Below, in pieces: positions 49,346 to 57,992 of a stretch of DNA of 64,000 bases (position 1 is its first letter; every line of letters starts with the position of its first letter). The position numbers and the translations under genes are program-made. Below the pieces are notes generated by a model. The model saw only the letters and a list, made by a program, of their open reading frames with translations, was not told the DNA's origin and searched no databases. This DNA comes from Mesorhizobium sp. M4B.F.Ca.ET.058.02.1.1 (GTDB lineage: Bacteria > Pseudomonadota > Alphaproteobacteria > Rhizobiales > Rhizobiaceae). The DNA lies in contig NZ_CP034450.1 of NCBI RefSeq assembly GCF_003952505.1, forward strand, positions 248,001-312,000. The letters run 5' to 3'.

Positions 49346-49365
49346 ATATAAAGAACTCTTTATAT
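49346..49365. promoter_or_regulatory. Palindromic operator ATATAAAGA-AC-TCTTTATAT
   Basis: A perfect 9-2-9 palindrome with the same arms as the one at 35890-35909. On the minus strand it lies between TTGACG and TATATC spaced 17 bases apart, a good sigma-70 promoter for bmt, so a bound repressor would block it. Confidence 0.7.
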
Positions 49366-49395
49366 GACGTCAATCTCAAAGCCGGCGGTCAGCCG

Positions 49396-50241
49396 TCAAA
49401 ATTGGACCTCAGCCAGCCTTTGCGCGAAGCTCGCCGCCTCATGCGCATTGATGTCGGCGGCGCGGATCAGATTGTCGAAATGGCTGGTCAAGGTGCGGAT
49501 CGGCTGCGTGGCATTCAGCACCAGATACATGTCGCCGACATAGATGGCGGCTCGGTAGGGCCCGAAGATGGTGTAGGGGATCGAGTAGCGCATGCGCCCG
49601 TCATAGAGGTACAGGCGGAAGGTCGGATAGAGATCATCGAGCAGTGTCGCCATGTGTAGAAGCTGCTGGCGGCGCTCGGCCTCGGGAAAGCGGTCCCAGA
49701 CGCCTAGCCCGCGCGCGAAGATCTCGAGCGTGTGGCGCGGCATGCAGACCTCCATGTCGGTCTCCGGGCGCCTGGTATAGTCGATGCGGTATTGCGTCTC
49801 GCCCGCCTGCGCCTCGCGGCTCTTGTTGGTGATGTTCGCCTCGTAGTCGACCAGCGCCTCGGTGCGCAGCAAGTCGGGAATGCCGGCCGGTACGTAGCGG
49901 ATTTTCGTTCCCGCCGCCTCGGAGTGCCATTTGGCGAGCAGCGTGCGGTCGAAGCCGTCGGGGGCCTCCTCGATCTCCAGGCTCTCGCGGATTTCGCCGG
50001 TGACGCCTTCGTCATGGCTCAGGCCTAGCAGCCAGTCGAGTGACACTTTGAACTCGGCGGCGATGTTGAGCAGCGTCTCCGCGCGGGGCAGTCGGGTCGA
50101 CGTCCCGGAGAGCAGTTGCGACAGCGCCGAGCGGTCTATGCCGACCGCTGTCGCGAAAGCCGACTGGTTCAGGTCCGAGCGTGTCAAGAGCAATTTCAGG
50201 CGCTCTCGGAAGAGAGTCGACAGGTCGCGCTTGTCCATCAT
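49396..50241 (-). CDS. XRE-family transcriptional regulator
   Basis: A 281-residue protein with an N-terminal HTH (about 10-70, LNQSAFATAVGIDRSALSQL and LPRAETLLNIAAEF) and a long C-terminal domain of about 200 residues that I cannot assign (includes YRIDYTRRPETDMEVCMPRH and PYRAAIYVGDMYLVLNATQP). It lies between bmt on its own strand and the desaturase on the other. It may read a methylated compound or control bmt or the divergent gene. A GTTATACA/TTGTAAAC imperfect repeat is found about 90 bases upstream. Confidence 0.85.
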   Translation of the reverse strand: MMDKRDLSTLFRERLKLLLTRSDLNQSAFATAVGIDRSALSQLLSGTSTRLPRAETLLNIAAEFKVSLDWLLGLSHDEGVTGEIRESLEIEEAPDGFDRTLLAKWHSEAAGTKIRYVPAGIPDLLRTEALVDYEANITNKSREAQAGETQYRIDYTRRPETDMEVCMPRHTLEIFARGLGVWDRFPEAERRQQLLHMATLLDDLYPTFRLYLYDGRMRYSIPYTIFGPYRAAIYVGDMYLVLNATQPIRTLTSHFDNLIRAADINAHEAASFAQRLAEVQF

Positions 50242-50378
50242 GCTGCTCCAGCTTTGGAGAGGAAAAATTTGCGCCGAAGCCGAATTGAACGTGGCTCAGG
50301 CGTAAATGAATCCTCCGTTTTGTTTACAATGTATAACATATGCGGCTGAAAATGCGCACTCGCAACAGTTTGTGCGCT

Positions 50379-50395
50379 TTGTCGCGTTGCGACAA
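50379..50395. promoter_or_regulatory. Palindrome TTGTCGC-N3-GCGACAA between XRE regulator and desaturase
   Basis: TTGTCGC at 50379-50385 and GCGACAA at 50389-50395, a perfect 7-3-7 inverted repeat in the divergent region. It shares the GCGAC core with the motif upstream of the GlxA/AraC regulator, in inverted order. Confidence 0.4.
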
Positions 50396-50454
50396 CGGCA
50401 GGCTCCTGACACAATGCTGTCAGGAATCAAAGTGGTTCCGGCGACTGGAGGGCA

Positions 50455-51477
50455 GTGGTCGATCGCATGGCAAGCATGACTAAGAGACGTAGCAGTGCAG
50501 CGGCTATCGAATGGCCGACCGTGTTCTTGGCATTTTTCTGCTACGGCACCTGGCTCGCCACCGGCTTCCTTCTCTGGCCATCCTATCCGATACTGGCGCT
50601 CGGCGCCCTGGCCCTGACCGCCGCGCTGCAATCCTCGCTGATGCACGAAGTGCTGCACGGCCATCCGACACGCAATGCGCGGATCAATGAAGCCTTTGTC
50701 TTCCTGCCGATCGGCGTGGTGTGGCCGTTCCGCCGCTTCAAGACGATCCATCTTCGCCACCATGCCGACGAGCGGCTGACTGATCCGCTTGACGATCCGG
50801 AGAGCTATTATCAGGCGCTCTGGATGCATGAGGAGTTGCCGCCGGCGATGAAATTCCTGCTGAAGGTCAACAACACGATGATAGGCCGGCTCATTCTCGG
50901 TCCGTGGCTGTCGTCGATCGGTTTCTTCATCGACGACGCCAAGCAGATTGCTGCCGGCGACAAGGCGATCCGCAAGGCATGGCTGCTGCACGCCGTCGGC
51001 CTTGCCGTAGTCGTGCCGATCGTGACGTTCGGCTTCGGCATTCCGCTGTGGCTCTACATCCTGGTGCCGGTTTGGCTCGGCCAGTCGATGATTTCGATCC
51101 GCACCTATGCCGAGCATCAGTGGTCGGAGCATCCGGAAGGGCGCACGGTGATCATCGAGCGCTCGCCGCTGTCCTTCCTGTTCCTCAACAACAATCTGCA
51201 TTTCGTTCATCACAAGAGCCCGACGGTTGCCTGGTACAGACTGCCGAAGCTGTTCCGCGACCGCCGCGAGGAGTGGCTGCGGATGAACAATGGCTATGCC
51301 TACCCGAACTATTTCGCGCTGCTCAAGGCGCATGCCTTCAAGGCGAAGGAGCCAATCGTCCATCCGGTGCTGCGGCGCGCGCCGGAGCCGGGCCGGGCAT
51401 TCAAGCCGCGGGTTCGGGCGCGCAACGTCAATGGGCTAGGCAGCGCGCCGGTTCCGGCCGAGCCGCCGAAGGAATGA
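50455..51477 (+). CDS. Fatty acid desaturase-family membrane di-iron protein
   Basis: About 340 residues with four or five membrane helices and the three histidine boxes of this superfamily: HEVLHGH (about 60-66), HLRHHAD (about 97-103) and LHFVHHKSP (about 250). Such enzymes desaturate or hydroxylate lipids and small molecules using di-iron and an electron donor. A GTG at 50455 follows GGAGGG closely; ATGs at 50467 and 50476 are alternatives. It is divergent from the XRE regulator. Its substrate, lipid or otherwise, is not evident. Confidence 0.82.
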   Translation: MVDRMASMTKRRSSAAAIEWPTVFLAFFCYGTWLATGFLLWPSYPILALGALALTAALQSSLMHEVLHGHPTRNARINEAFVFLPIGVVWPFRRFKTIHLRHHADERLTDPLDDPESYYQALWMHEELPPAMKFLLKVNNTMIGRLILGPWLSSIGFFIDDAKQIAAGDKAIRKAWLLHAVGLAVVVPIVTFGFGIPLWLYILVPVWLGQSMISIRTYAEHQWSEHPEGRTVIIERSPLSFLFLNNNLHFVHHKSPTVAWYRLPKLFRDRREEWLRMNNGYAYPNYFALLKAHAFKAKEPIVHPVLRRAPEPGRAFKPRVRARNVNGLGSAPVPAEPPKE

Positions 51478-51567
51478 TCCCGGTATAGCCGCCACGCGGC
51501 ATCTATGCTGCGGGCGGCTCGCGTCCGCGATCTTGTCAGTTTTCCAGAACAGCGGTCAAATCCAGGC

Positions 51568-52371
51568 ATGAGCGAATTCGTTGCGGCCTTGCCGATGTAT
51601 GACTGGCCCGAGGCGAGGGGCGAGGTCGATGCGCAATGGGCGCGGCTGCGTGAAGCCATCAGGCAGAAGGGCATCGACGCGCCGGAGATACTCGTCCGCG
51701 GCAATGGCGACCTGCCGCCGGTGCCCGGCGGCATCCGCGACGCAGCCGGCAAGGTCATCGCGCCCGATCCGGCGACGCTGCCGGCGAGCGACCTCGATTT
51801 CCACGGGCTCTGGCTGCATCCGGCGCTGCTGTTCGGGCAGACCTGTTGGGGGCCGATGGAACTGGGGCTCGCGAGCCACGTCCAGGTGATCGGCCAGCCG
51901 AGCTACGATGCCATCGAGGGCGGGCAGGGCGAGCTCTATTCCAGCGCCATCGTCATGCCGGCGGACGGCGGGCCGTTCGTAGCATCGCCGGCTGATGGCA
52001 GCGCCTCGATCCCGCTCGATCTCATCCGTGGCAAACGCTTCGCCTTCAACAATCCGGATTCCATGTCCGGACTGCTCGGGCTGACGCGCGACCTGGAGGC
52101 GATGGGCGAAAGCCTCGACATTTTTGCTTCGCAGATCGAGAGCGGCGGGCATCGCTCCTCGATCGTCGCCATTGCCGAGGGCAGTGCCGATGTCGCGGCG
52201 ATCGACTGCGAGAGCTGGGCGCTGGCCAAACGCTTCGAGCCGGCCGCGCGAGAAGTGAAGGTCGTTGGCTGGACCAAGCGGCGCAAAGGCCTGCCGTTCA
52301 TCACCGCCCGCGCCACGCCGCCAGAGACGGTAGCGGCGTTACGCGAAGCGATCGCTGATTCAGCCCAGTAG
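51568..52371 (+). CDS. PhnD-like periplasmic-binding-fold protein (no signal peptide)
   Basis: A 267-residue protein starting MSEFVAALPMYDWPEARGEV that resembles the PhnD/SsuA/transferrin-type binding family: GLWLHPALLFGQTCWGPMEL, IPLDLIRGKRFAFNNPDSMS, GHRSSIVAIAEGSADVAAID and a C-terminal KGLPFITARATPPE. PhnD-type proteins bind phosphonates or other small anions for ABC uptake, but no signal peptide is seen and no ABC genes adjoin, so it may act in the cytoplasm. Its 3' end overlaps the DddP-like gene by 12 bases in opposite orientation. Ligand unknown. Confidence 0.75.
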   Translation: MSEFVAALPMYDWPEARGEVDAQWARLREAIRQKGIDAPEILVRGNGDLPPVPGGIRDAAGKVIAPDPATLPASDLDFHGLWLHPALLFGQTCWGPMELGLASHVQVIGQPSYDAIEGGQGELYSSAIVMPADGGPFVASPADGSASIPLDLIRGKRFAFNNPDSMSGLLGLTRDLEAMGESLDIFASQIESGGHRSSIVAIAEGSADVAAIDCESWALAKRFEPAAREVKVVGWTKRRKGLPFITARATPPETVAALREAIADSAQ

Positions 52372-53712
52372 CCGCTCGTCGAGGGGATAGCGCGAGAGCT
52401 GCGGGTTGCCGGTCTCGGTGATCAGGATCTGCTCCTCGATCTTGACACCCTCGCGTCCGCCCAGGCGGCCGATATAGCTTTCGACGCACAGCACCATGCC
52501 GGGTTCGAGCACGCCGTCCGGCGTATCCTCGGTCCAGTCGCTGGCGTGCGGCAGCGTCGGATATTCGTCCGCCAGGCCGACGCCGTGGTAGAGCACGCCG
52601 TAGCGGGTCGGGAAGCAGTCGCCGGGCGGGACCGTCGCGCGCTCGACGAGCTCGCGGAAGGAAATGCCCGGCCGCATCAGTTCGGTGTTGTGGGCGATCT
52701 GGTCGGCGGCGATGCGGAAGAGATCGCGCTGCTCGTCCGACGGTTTTCCGTCGCCGCAGAGCCAGGTGCGCGAGAGGTCGGCACAGAAGCCATACGGGCC
52801 GATCAGATCGGTGTCGAAGGCGACGAGATCGCCTTCCTTGATGACGCGCGACGAGCACTCCTGGAACCACGGATTGGTGCGCGGACCGGAAGACAGCAGC
52901 CTGGTCTCGATCCATTCGCCGCCGCGCGCGATGTTGCCGCGATGGAGCTCCGCCCAGAGCTCGTTTTCGGAAATGCCTGGTTTCAGCGCCCGTTCCATCT
53001 CGCCCATCGCCGCCTCGCAGGCGACGATCGAGCGGCGCATGGCGAGGATCTCGTCCGGCGATTTGATCAGCCGCGCGCTCTCCATCACTGCCTCGCCATT
53101 TCCGATACTGACGCCGAGGCGGGCTAGCTCCTCGGCGCCCTCCGGATTGATGTGGTCGACCGCGATGCGGTGGTTGCCGCCGCCATGTTGCGCAACCAGA
53201 TCGGCGATGCCTGCGGCCCAGCGGCGGACCTTCAATGACGTCAGCTCGCCGCTGTAGAGATACATCCACGACACCGCCGGCCGCACCTCGTCGACGACCC
53301 CGGAATGATCGGACAGGTGCTCGCAGGAGAAATAATCGAATAGCACCACCGGTCCCTCGGTGGCAACGAAACAGTGGCGCGTCGGATTGTGCGCGACCCA
53401 CAGCTGCATGTTGGTCGAGTCGGTCGCGTAGCGGATGTTGACGGGATCGTAGAGCAGCGCGCCGGCGTAGTCGCGCCGCTTCAACTCGGCACGTATTCTG
53501 CCGAGCCGGTATTCGCGTATGGCCGCAAGATCGGGAGCGGCAATGCCGGCCGCCTGCCACTCGGCCTCGGCGAACGCCCCGTAGCCCAGCACATGCTGGT
53601 TGAGCGAGGCCGCCTTCTGGCGGGAGGCTTCGCGCAACGCCTCGACGGAGCCGGCCGCATCCGGTTCGAACGGCATGATCTTGCGATGGCGGCCGAAGCG
53701 TTGCGTCTCCAT
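52360..53712 (-). CDS. M24 metallopeptidase-fold protein, DddP-like (candidate DMSP lyase or relative)
   Basis: A 450-residue protein (AGGAGA before the ATG). The N-terminal lobe contains YDPVNIRYATDSTNMQLW (88-105). The C-terminal pita-bread domain has Asp300, Asp302, Asp312, His376, Glu411 and Glu426. Their spacing (2, 10, 64, 35, 15) equals that of the six metal ligands reported for Ruegeria DddP (295, 297, 307, 371, 406, 421), and Asp382 falls where DddP has its catalytic Asp377; Tyr371 corresponds to DddP Tyr366. DddP cleaves DMSP to dimethylsulfide and acrylate. Activity here is unproven because related proteins in soil bacteria may act on other substrates. It is followed by a GT39-like gene, and faces the PhnD-like gene. 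Confidence 0.82.
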   Translation of the reverse strand: METQRFGRHRKIMPFEPDAAGSVEALREASRQKAASLNQHVLGYGAFAEAEWQAAGIAAPDLAAIREYRLGRIRAELKRRDYAGALLYDPVNIRYATDSTNMQLWVAHNPTRHCFVATEGPVVLFDYFSCEHLSDHSGVVDEVRPAVSWMYLYSGELTSLKVRRWAAGIADLVAQHGGGNHRIAVDHINPEGAEELARLGVSIGNGEAVMESARLIKSPDEILAMRRSIVACEAAMGEMERALKPGISENELWAELHRGNIARGGEWIETRLLSSGPRTNPWFQECSSRVIKEGDLVAFDTDLIGPYGFCADLSRTWLCGDGKPSDEQRDLFRIAADQIAHNTELMRPGISFRELVERATVPPGDCFPTRYGVLYHGVGLADEYPTLPHASDWTEDTPDGVLEPGMVLCVESYIGRLGGREGVKIEEQILITETGNPQLSRYPLDERLLG

Positions 53713-53731
53713 GCGGGCTCTCCTGGTGCCG

Positions 53732-55321
53732 CTATTGCGCCGTGATCTTGTAGAGTCTGGTTATCGTGAGCTGGCGGGTCGTGGGCGTACCGCCGAGCAA
53801 CTGAGGTACCGCAACCTGCCGATGGATGGTCTCCATCGCATAGCCGGCGTTGGCGATCCTGTCGAAAATGACCGAATTCGGCTCGCCGTCGTCCGCCGCC
53901 AGGACAAGCACGGCGGGTTCGCGGATCGACGGGGCGAAATCGGGTATCTCGTCGTCGAGCACGACGAGATCGGGATCGACAAGACGCAAATTGCCGGCCC
54001 AGAACCAGCTGGATATCACAGTGCGAACCGGCCCGTCGGACATGAGCTGGCTGTACAGCGAATGATAGTCCATCCGCACGATGCGCCCGCGGCTGTCTCC
54101 GCCGTACACCTGCATGTACCAGCTTACCGGCAGCACGAGGATGGCGAGGACGGCGCCGGCGAAGACAATCGTGGCTTGCGTCTTCTTGCCCCTGTCGCCG
54201 ATGGCATCCAGACGCATGGCGAGGGCGGCGGGCAGCAAAACGAAAACGGGAAGCATCCAACGATCGCGAAATTGCGTTACGCCGCCCGCCAGCACCACCA
54301 CCAGCGTGATCAGCAAGGCAAGAGCAAACGCGCGCCAGACCAGCGTCTCGGGCCACGGCCAGGGCTGTGACGATGGCGCGGATTTCCTGATTGCCAATAA
54401 GAACGCAACGGCGAAGACGGCGATCGGAAGCCCGGCGAAGTTGAGTATCGCCTTGCCCAACCCGAACACGCCGAGCGATGCAGTCGCCGCCGCGCTGCCA
54501 CCCTCGGCAACGCCGAAGCCGTCGCTATGCAACAGCAAGTCTTCAAGATGCGCGAAGCTCCAGTGGAATGTCGGCAGACAGGCAAGGATGGCCACCATAA
54601 TGCTGATCGGGAAGCGGCGGTCGAAGATCGCCGCGCGGGTTTCGCGCAGCGACAGCGCCGCCAGAAACAGCGCGGCGATAAAGACGACATTGTTGTATTT
54701 CGAGAGCATCGCCGCGGCAGTTGCCAGGCCAAACAGCACATAGGCGGCGAGGGATCGCCGCTTCAACACCTCGACCAGCGCCAGGAACAGCACCGACGAA
54801 AAGCAGAATATGGCGACCGAGTGGGTGAGGGCATGCTGCATTTCCCAGATGATCTGTGGAAACAGAAGCAGCCCGAACATTGCGGCCGCGGCCGCGCGAC
54901 TCGAGTAGCCTAGCCGACGTACCGCGGTGAAGTATGAGGCGAGCCCTCCGGCCAGCAGACCATACTTCACGATCTTCAGGGCGAGGACGTTGGTTCCGAC
55001 CAGCGAGGCCGTCAGGTGGGCAAGCCAGGTGTAGAGCGGTGGCTGCGAACTGCCGTAGCCAGTCGCAAGGACCCGCATCACCATCAATTGCTCGGATTCA
55101 TCGACGCCGACGCCAGTGCCTGCCCAATGCGACGACAGCGTCATCACCACGACCTGGACAAGGCAATATATGACGGCAAAGGCGAGCGCGGCGTTGAGTG
55201 GACCGGCCTTGTCGTCGCAAAGCCAGTCGGTCCATTTCTCTAGATGCTGCAAGGACGTCGTCTTCCCATCGCGGCCGCTCGAACCGTGCTTGGTCGAAAC
55301 GCCACCTACACGATCCAACAC
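53732..55321 (-). CDS. GT39-family membrane glycosyltransferase
   Basis: About 529 residues with many transmembrane helices. The first loop has GVGVDESEQLMVMRVLATGY, a GT39/ArnT-type acidic motif (DE), and SSQPPLYTWLAHL, typical of dolichyl- or polyprenyl-phosphate sugar transferases. A soluble C-terminal domain follows. It probably transfers a lipid-linked sugar to an acceptor outside the inner membrane. The GTG start at 55321 lies 15 bases after the third FAD/GcvT gene, with AAAAGGG between, so it may be cotranscribed with it, although a functional link is unclear. Confidence 0.78.
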   Translation of the reverse strand: MLDRVGGVSTKHGSSGRDGKTTSLQHLEKWTDWLCDDKAGPLNAALAFAVIYCLVQVVVMTLSSHWAGTGVGVDESEQLMVMRVLATGYGSSQPPLYTWLAHLTASLVGTNVLALKIVKYGLLAGGLASYFTAVRRLGYSSRAAAAAMFGLLLFPQIIWEMQHALTHSVAIFCFSSVLFLALVEVLKRRSLAAYVLFGLATAAAMLSKYNNVVFIAALFLAALSLRETRAAIFDRRFPISIMVAILACLPTFHWSFAHLEDLLLHSDGFGVAEGGSAAATASLGVFGLGKAILNFAGLPIAVFAVAFLLAIRKSAPSSQPWPWPETLVWRAFALALLITLVVVLAGGVTQFRDRWMLPVFVLLPAALAMRLDAIGDRGKKTQATIVFAGAVLAILVLPVSWYMQVYGGDSRGRIVRMDYHSLYSQLMSDGPVRTVISSWFWAGNLRLVDPDLVVLDDEIPDFAPSIREPAVLVLAADDGEPNSVIFDRIANAGYAMETIHRQVAVPQLLGGTPTTRQLTITRLYKITAQ

Positions 55322-55335
55322 GCGCTGTCGCCCTT

Positions 55336-57906
55336 TTAAGTGCGCATCTTCTCGCCGCTCGGGTCGAAGGGCGGTTCGACATTGATGCGGGCCGGACGGC
55401 GGTGGCCGAGTATCTCGATCTCGAACAGACCGGCGCTTTGGTCCTCGGCCAACGCCGCCGGCACATAGCCCTGCGCCATCGACTTCTGAACATAGTGCGC
55501 ATAGCCGCCCGAAGTGACCCAGCCCACCACACGCCAGTCGCCATCGGCGATGCCGCGCACTGCGGAGGCGCCTTCGGCAGCCTGCGAACCGCGCACTTCC
55601 TTGCCTGTGGTGTCGAAGCGAGGCGCGCCATAGCCATGTGGCTTTTCCACCGTACCGTAGTCCTTGCTGACCTTGGCCCAGATCGGCTCGTCGCCCATCA
55701 CGTCCGCATCCGCTGCATCGACGATGAAGGAGACCCGGCGCAGTTTTGGCCCCTCGGCGAGCTCCTTGGCGGACGCCTCGCGGCCGATGAAGTCGTTCTT
55801 CTCCAGCTTGATGAAGCGGTCCATCGAGCCTTCGAACGGGCCGTAGATCGGGCGCAATTCGCGGAACCAGGTCGGGAAGTTCTTTTCAAGGCGCATCGAC
55901 AGCAGGGCGCGCATGCCGAAATCGACGAGGCCGAACTCCTCGCCAGCTTCCTTGATCGCCTTGTAGACGAGGCGCTGATAGGCGGGCGCCATCCAGATCT
56001 CGTAGCCGAGGTCCCCAGTATAGGTGATGCGGTTTACCAGGCAGGGCGCGCCGCCGACGGCCATCTCGCGGAAATCCATGAATCGGAAGGCCTTGGTGGA
56101 GATGTCGACATCGACCAGCTTCTGCAGCAGGTCGCGAGATTTCGGCCCGGCGATCGACAGGCCGACCAGTGTCTGGTCGAAGCGGTGGATGCGCACGGAG
56201 CCGTCCTTCGGCAGGTGCTTCTCGAACCAGCGCATATGGTATTTCTGCGCGGCCGACGAGCCCCAGATCATGAAGCGGTCCTCGCCTGACTTGGCGATGG
56301 TGAAGTCGCCGATCAGCTTGCCGAACTCGTTGACCATCGGGGTCAGCACGATGCGGCCAACCTTCGGCATGCGGTTGGTCATCAGCCGGTTGAGGAATTC
56401 CTCGGCTGACGGTCCGGAGACTTCGTATTTGGCGAAGTTGGCGATCTCGGTGACGCCGACCTTCTCACGCGTGGCGCGCACCTCCTCGCCGATCGGGCCG
56501 AAGTCGTTGGAGCGATGGAAGGAGACGATGTCCTTGGGCTCGGTACCCTTCGGGGCGAACCAGAGCGGGGTTTCCAAGCCCCACGAGTCGCCCATGACGG
56601 CGTTGTTGGCGAGCATGGTGTCGTAGAGCGGCGTCGTCTGCGCGGGGCGGGCGGCGGGCAACTCTTCGTTCGGGAAGCGGATCGAGAAGCGGCGCGAATA
56701 ATTCTCGCGCACCTTGGCATTGGTGTACCGCAGGCTCGCCCATTCGCCGAAGCGGGCCACATCCATGCCCCAGACGTCGAAGCCCGGATCGCCATGCACC
56801 ATCCAGTTGGAGAGCGCGAGGCCGACGCCGCCGCCCTGGCTGAAGCCGGCCATCACGGCGCAGGCGCACCAGAAATTGGTCAGGCCCTGCACCGGGCCTA
56901 CCAGCGGGTTGCCGTCGAGCGCGAAGGTGAAGGGGCCATTGATGATCTGCTTGATGCCGGCCTTCTCGATGCCGGGGAAATGCTTGAAGCCGATCTCCAG
57001 CGACGGCGCGATGCGATCGATGTCGGGCTGCAAGAGTTCATGGCCGAAATCCCAGGGCGTGTTGACCGGCGACCACGGCTTGCAGGCCTTTTCATAGGTG
57101 CCGAGCAGGATGCCGTTGCGCTCCTGGCGGGTATAGATCTCGCCCTTGAAATCGAGCACGCCGATCATCTCGCGGCCAGTCGACTTGTTGAACTCCTCGA
57201 CCTCCGGCATCGGCTCGGTGAGCAGGTACATATGCTCCATCGCCAGCACCGGCAGCTCGACGCCGACCATGCGGCCGATCTCGCGCGCCCACAGGCCACC
57301 GCAGTTGACGACGTGCTCGGCGTGGACCGTGCCCTGTTCGGTAACGACGTTCCAGGTGCCGTCCGGCTGCTGCGTCAGGTCGACGACACGGTTGCGCAGC
57401 ACGATCTCAGCGCCAAGCTTCTTCGCCGCCTTCGAATAGGCGATGGTCGTGCCGGACGGGTCGAGATGGCCTTCGACCGGATCCCACATGGCGCCGACGA
57501 AGTTCTTGTCGTCCATCAGCGGGAACATCGCCTTGGCTTCCGACGGCGTGATCAGCTCGGTGTCCATGCCGAGATATCGGCCCTTGGCGTGGGCGAGCCG
57601 CAGAAAGTCCATGCGCTCAGGCGTATCCGCCATCATCACGCCGCCGGTGAGGTGCAGCGAGCAGGACTGGCCGGAAAGCTCCTCGATCTCCTTGTAGAGC
57701 TGCACCGTATAGGCCTGCAGCTTGGCGACGTTGGGGTCGCCGTTCAGCGTGTGAAAGCCGCCCGCCGCATGCCAGGAGGAGCCCGAGGTCAGTTCCGAAC
57801 GCTCGATCAGCATGATGTCGGTCCAGCCGGCCTTGGCCAGATGGTAGAGCACCGAGCAGCCAACAACACCGCCGCCGATGACAACCGCTTTGACGTGAGA
57901 TTTCAT
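55336..57906 (-). CDS. FAD-dependent dimethylglycine dehydrogenase-like protein with GcvT domain (third paralog)
   Basis: An 856-residue protein with GGGVVGCS at 11-18 and SSWHAAG (His46, the covalent-FAD position), then PVEGHLDPSGTTIAYSKAA, KQIINGPFTFALDGNPLVGP and a C-terminal GcvT/folate domain. It is of the same type as dimethylglycine dehydrogenase: it removes an N-methyl group as methylene-THF. Compared with the first copy it has intact motifs and a similar length. The gene precedes the GT39 gene by 15 bases and follows MttB-like gene 2 by 86 bases on the same strand, so the two demethylating enzymes probably act in sequence on one betaine. Confidence 0.9.
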   Translation of the reverse strand: MKSHVKAVVIGGGVVGCSVLYHLAKAGWTDIMLIERSELTSGSSWHAAGGFHTLNGDPNVAKLQAYTVQLYKEIEELSGQSCSLHLTGGVMMADTPERMDFLRLAHAKGRYLGMDTELITPSEAKAMFPLMDDKNFVGAMWDPVEGHLDPSGTTIAYSKAAKKLGAEIVLRNRVVDLTQQPDGTWNVVTEQGTVHAEHVVNCGGLWAREIGRMVGVELPVLAMEHMYLLTEPMPEVEEFNKSTGREMIGVLDFKGEIYTRQERNGILLGTYEKACKPWSPVNTPWDFGHELLQPDIDRIAPSLEIGFKHFPGIEKAGIKQIINGPFTFALDGNPLVGPVQGLTNFWCACAVMAGFSQGGGVGLALSNWMVHGDPGFDVWGMDVARFGEWASLRYTNAKVRENYSRRFSIRFPNEELPAARPAQTTPLYDTMLANNAVMGDSWGLETPLWFAPKGTEPKDIVSFHRSNDFGPIGEEVRATREKVGVTEIANFAKYEVSGPSAEEFLNRLMTNRMPKVGRIVLTPMVNEFGKLIGDFTIAKSGEDRFMIWGSSAAQKYHMRWFEKHLPKDGSVRIHRFDQTLVGLSIAGPKSRDLLQKLVDVDISTKAFRFMDFREMAVGGAPCLVNRITYTGDLGYEIWMAPAYQRLVYKAIKEAGEEFGLVDFGMRALLSMRLEKNFPTWFRELRPIYGPFEGSMDRFIKLEKNDFIGREASAKELAEGPKLRRVSFIVDAADADVMGDEPIWAKVSKDYGTVEKPHGYGAPRFDTTGKEVRGSQAAEGASAVRGIADGDWRVVGWVTSGGYAHYVQKSMAQGYVPAALAEDQSAGLFEIEILGHRRPARINVEPPFDPSGEKMRT

Positions 57907-57992
57907 GAAGATAGGTCCGTGTTTGAAGAGATTGAATCATGTTTCGGCGCGCCGCCAGACATTGACCGGCGCACCGATTGGCGCGCAGAAAA

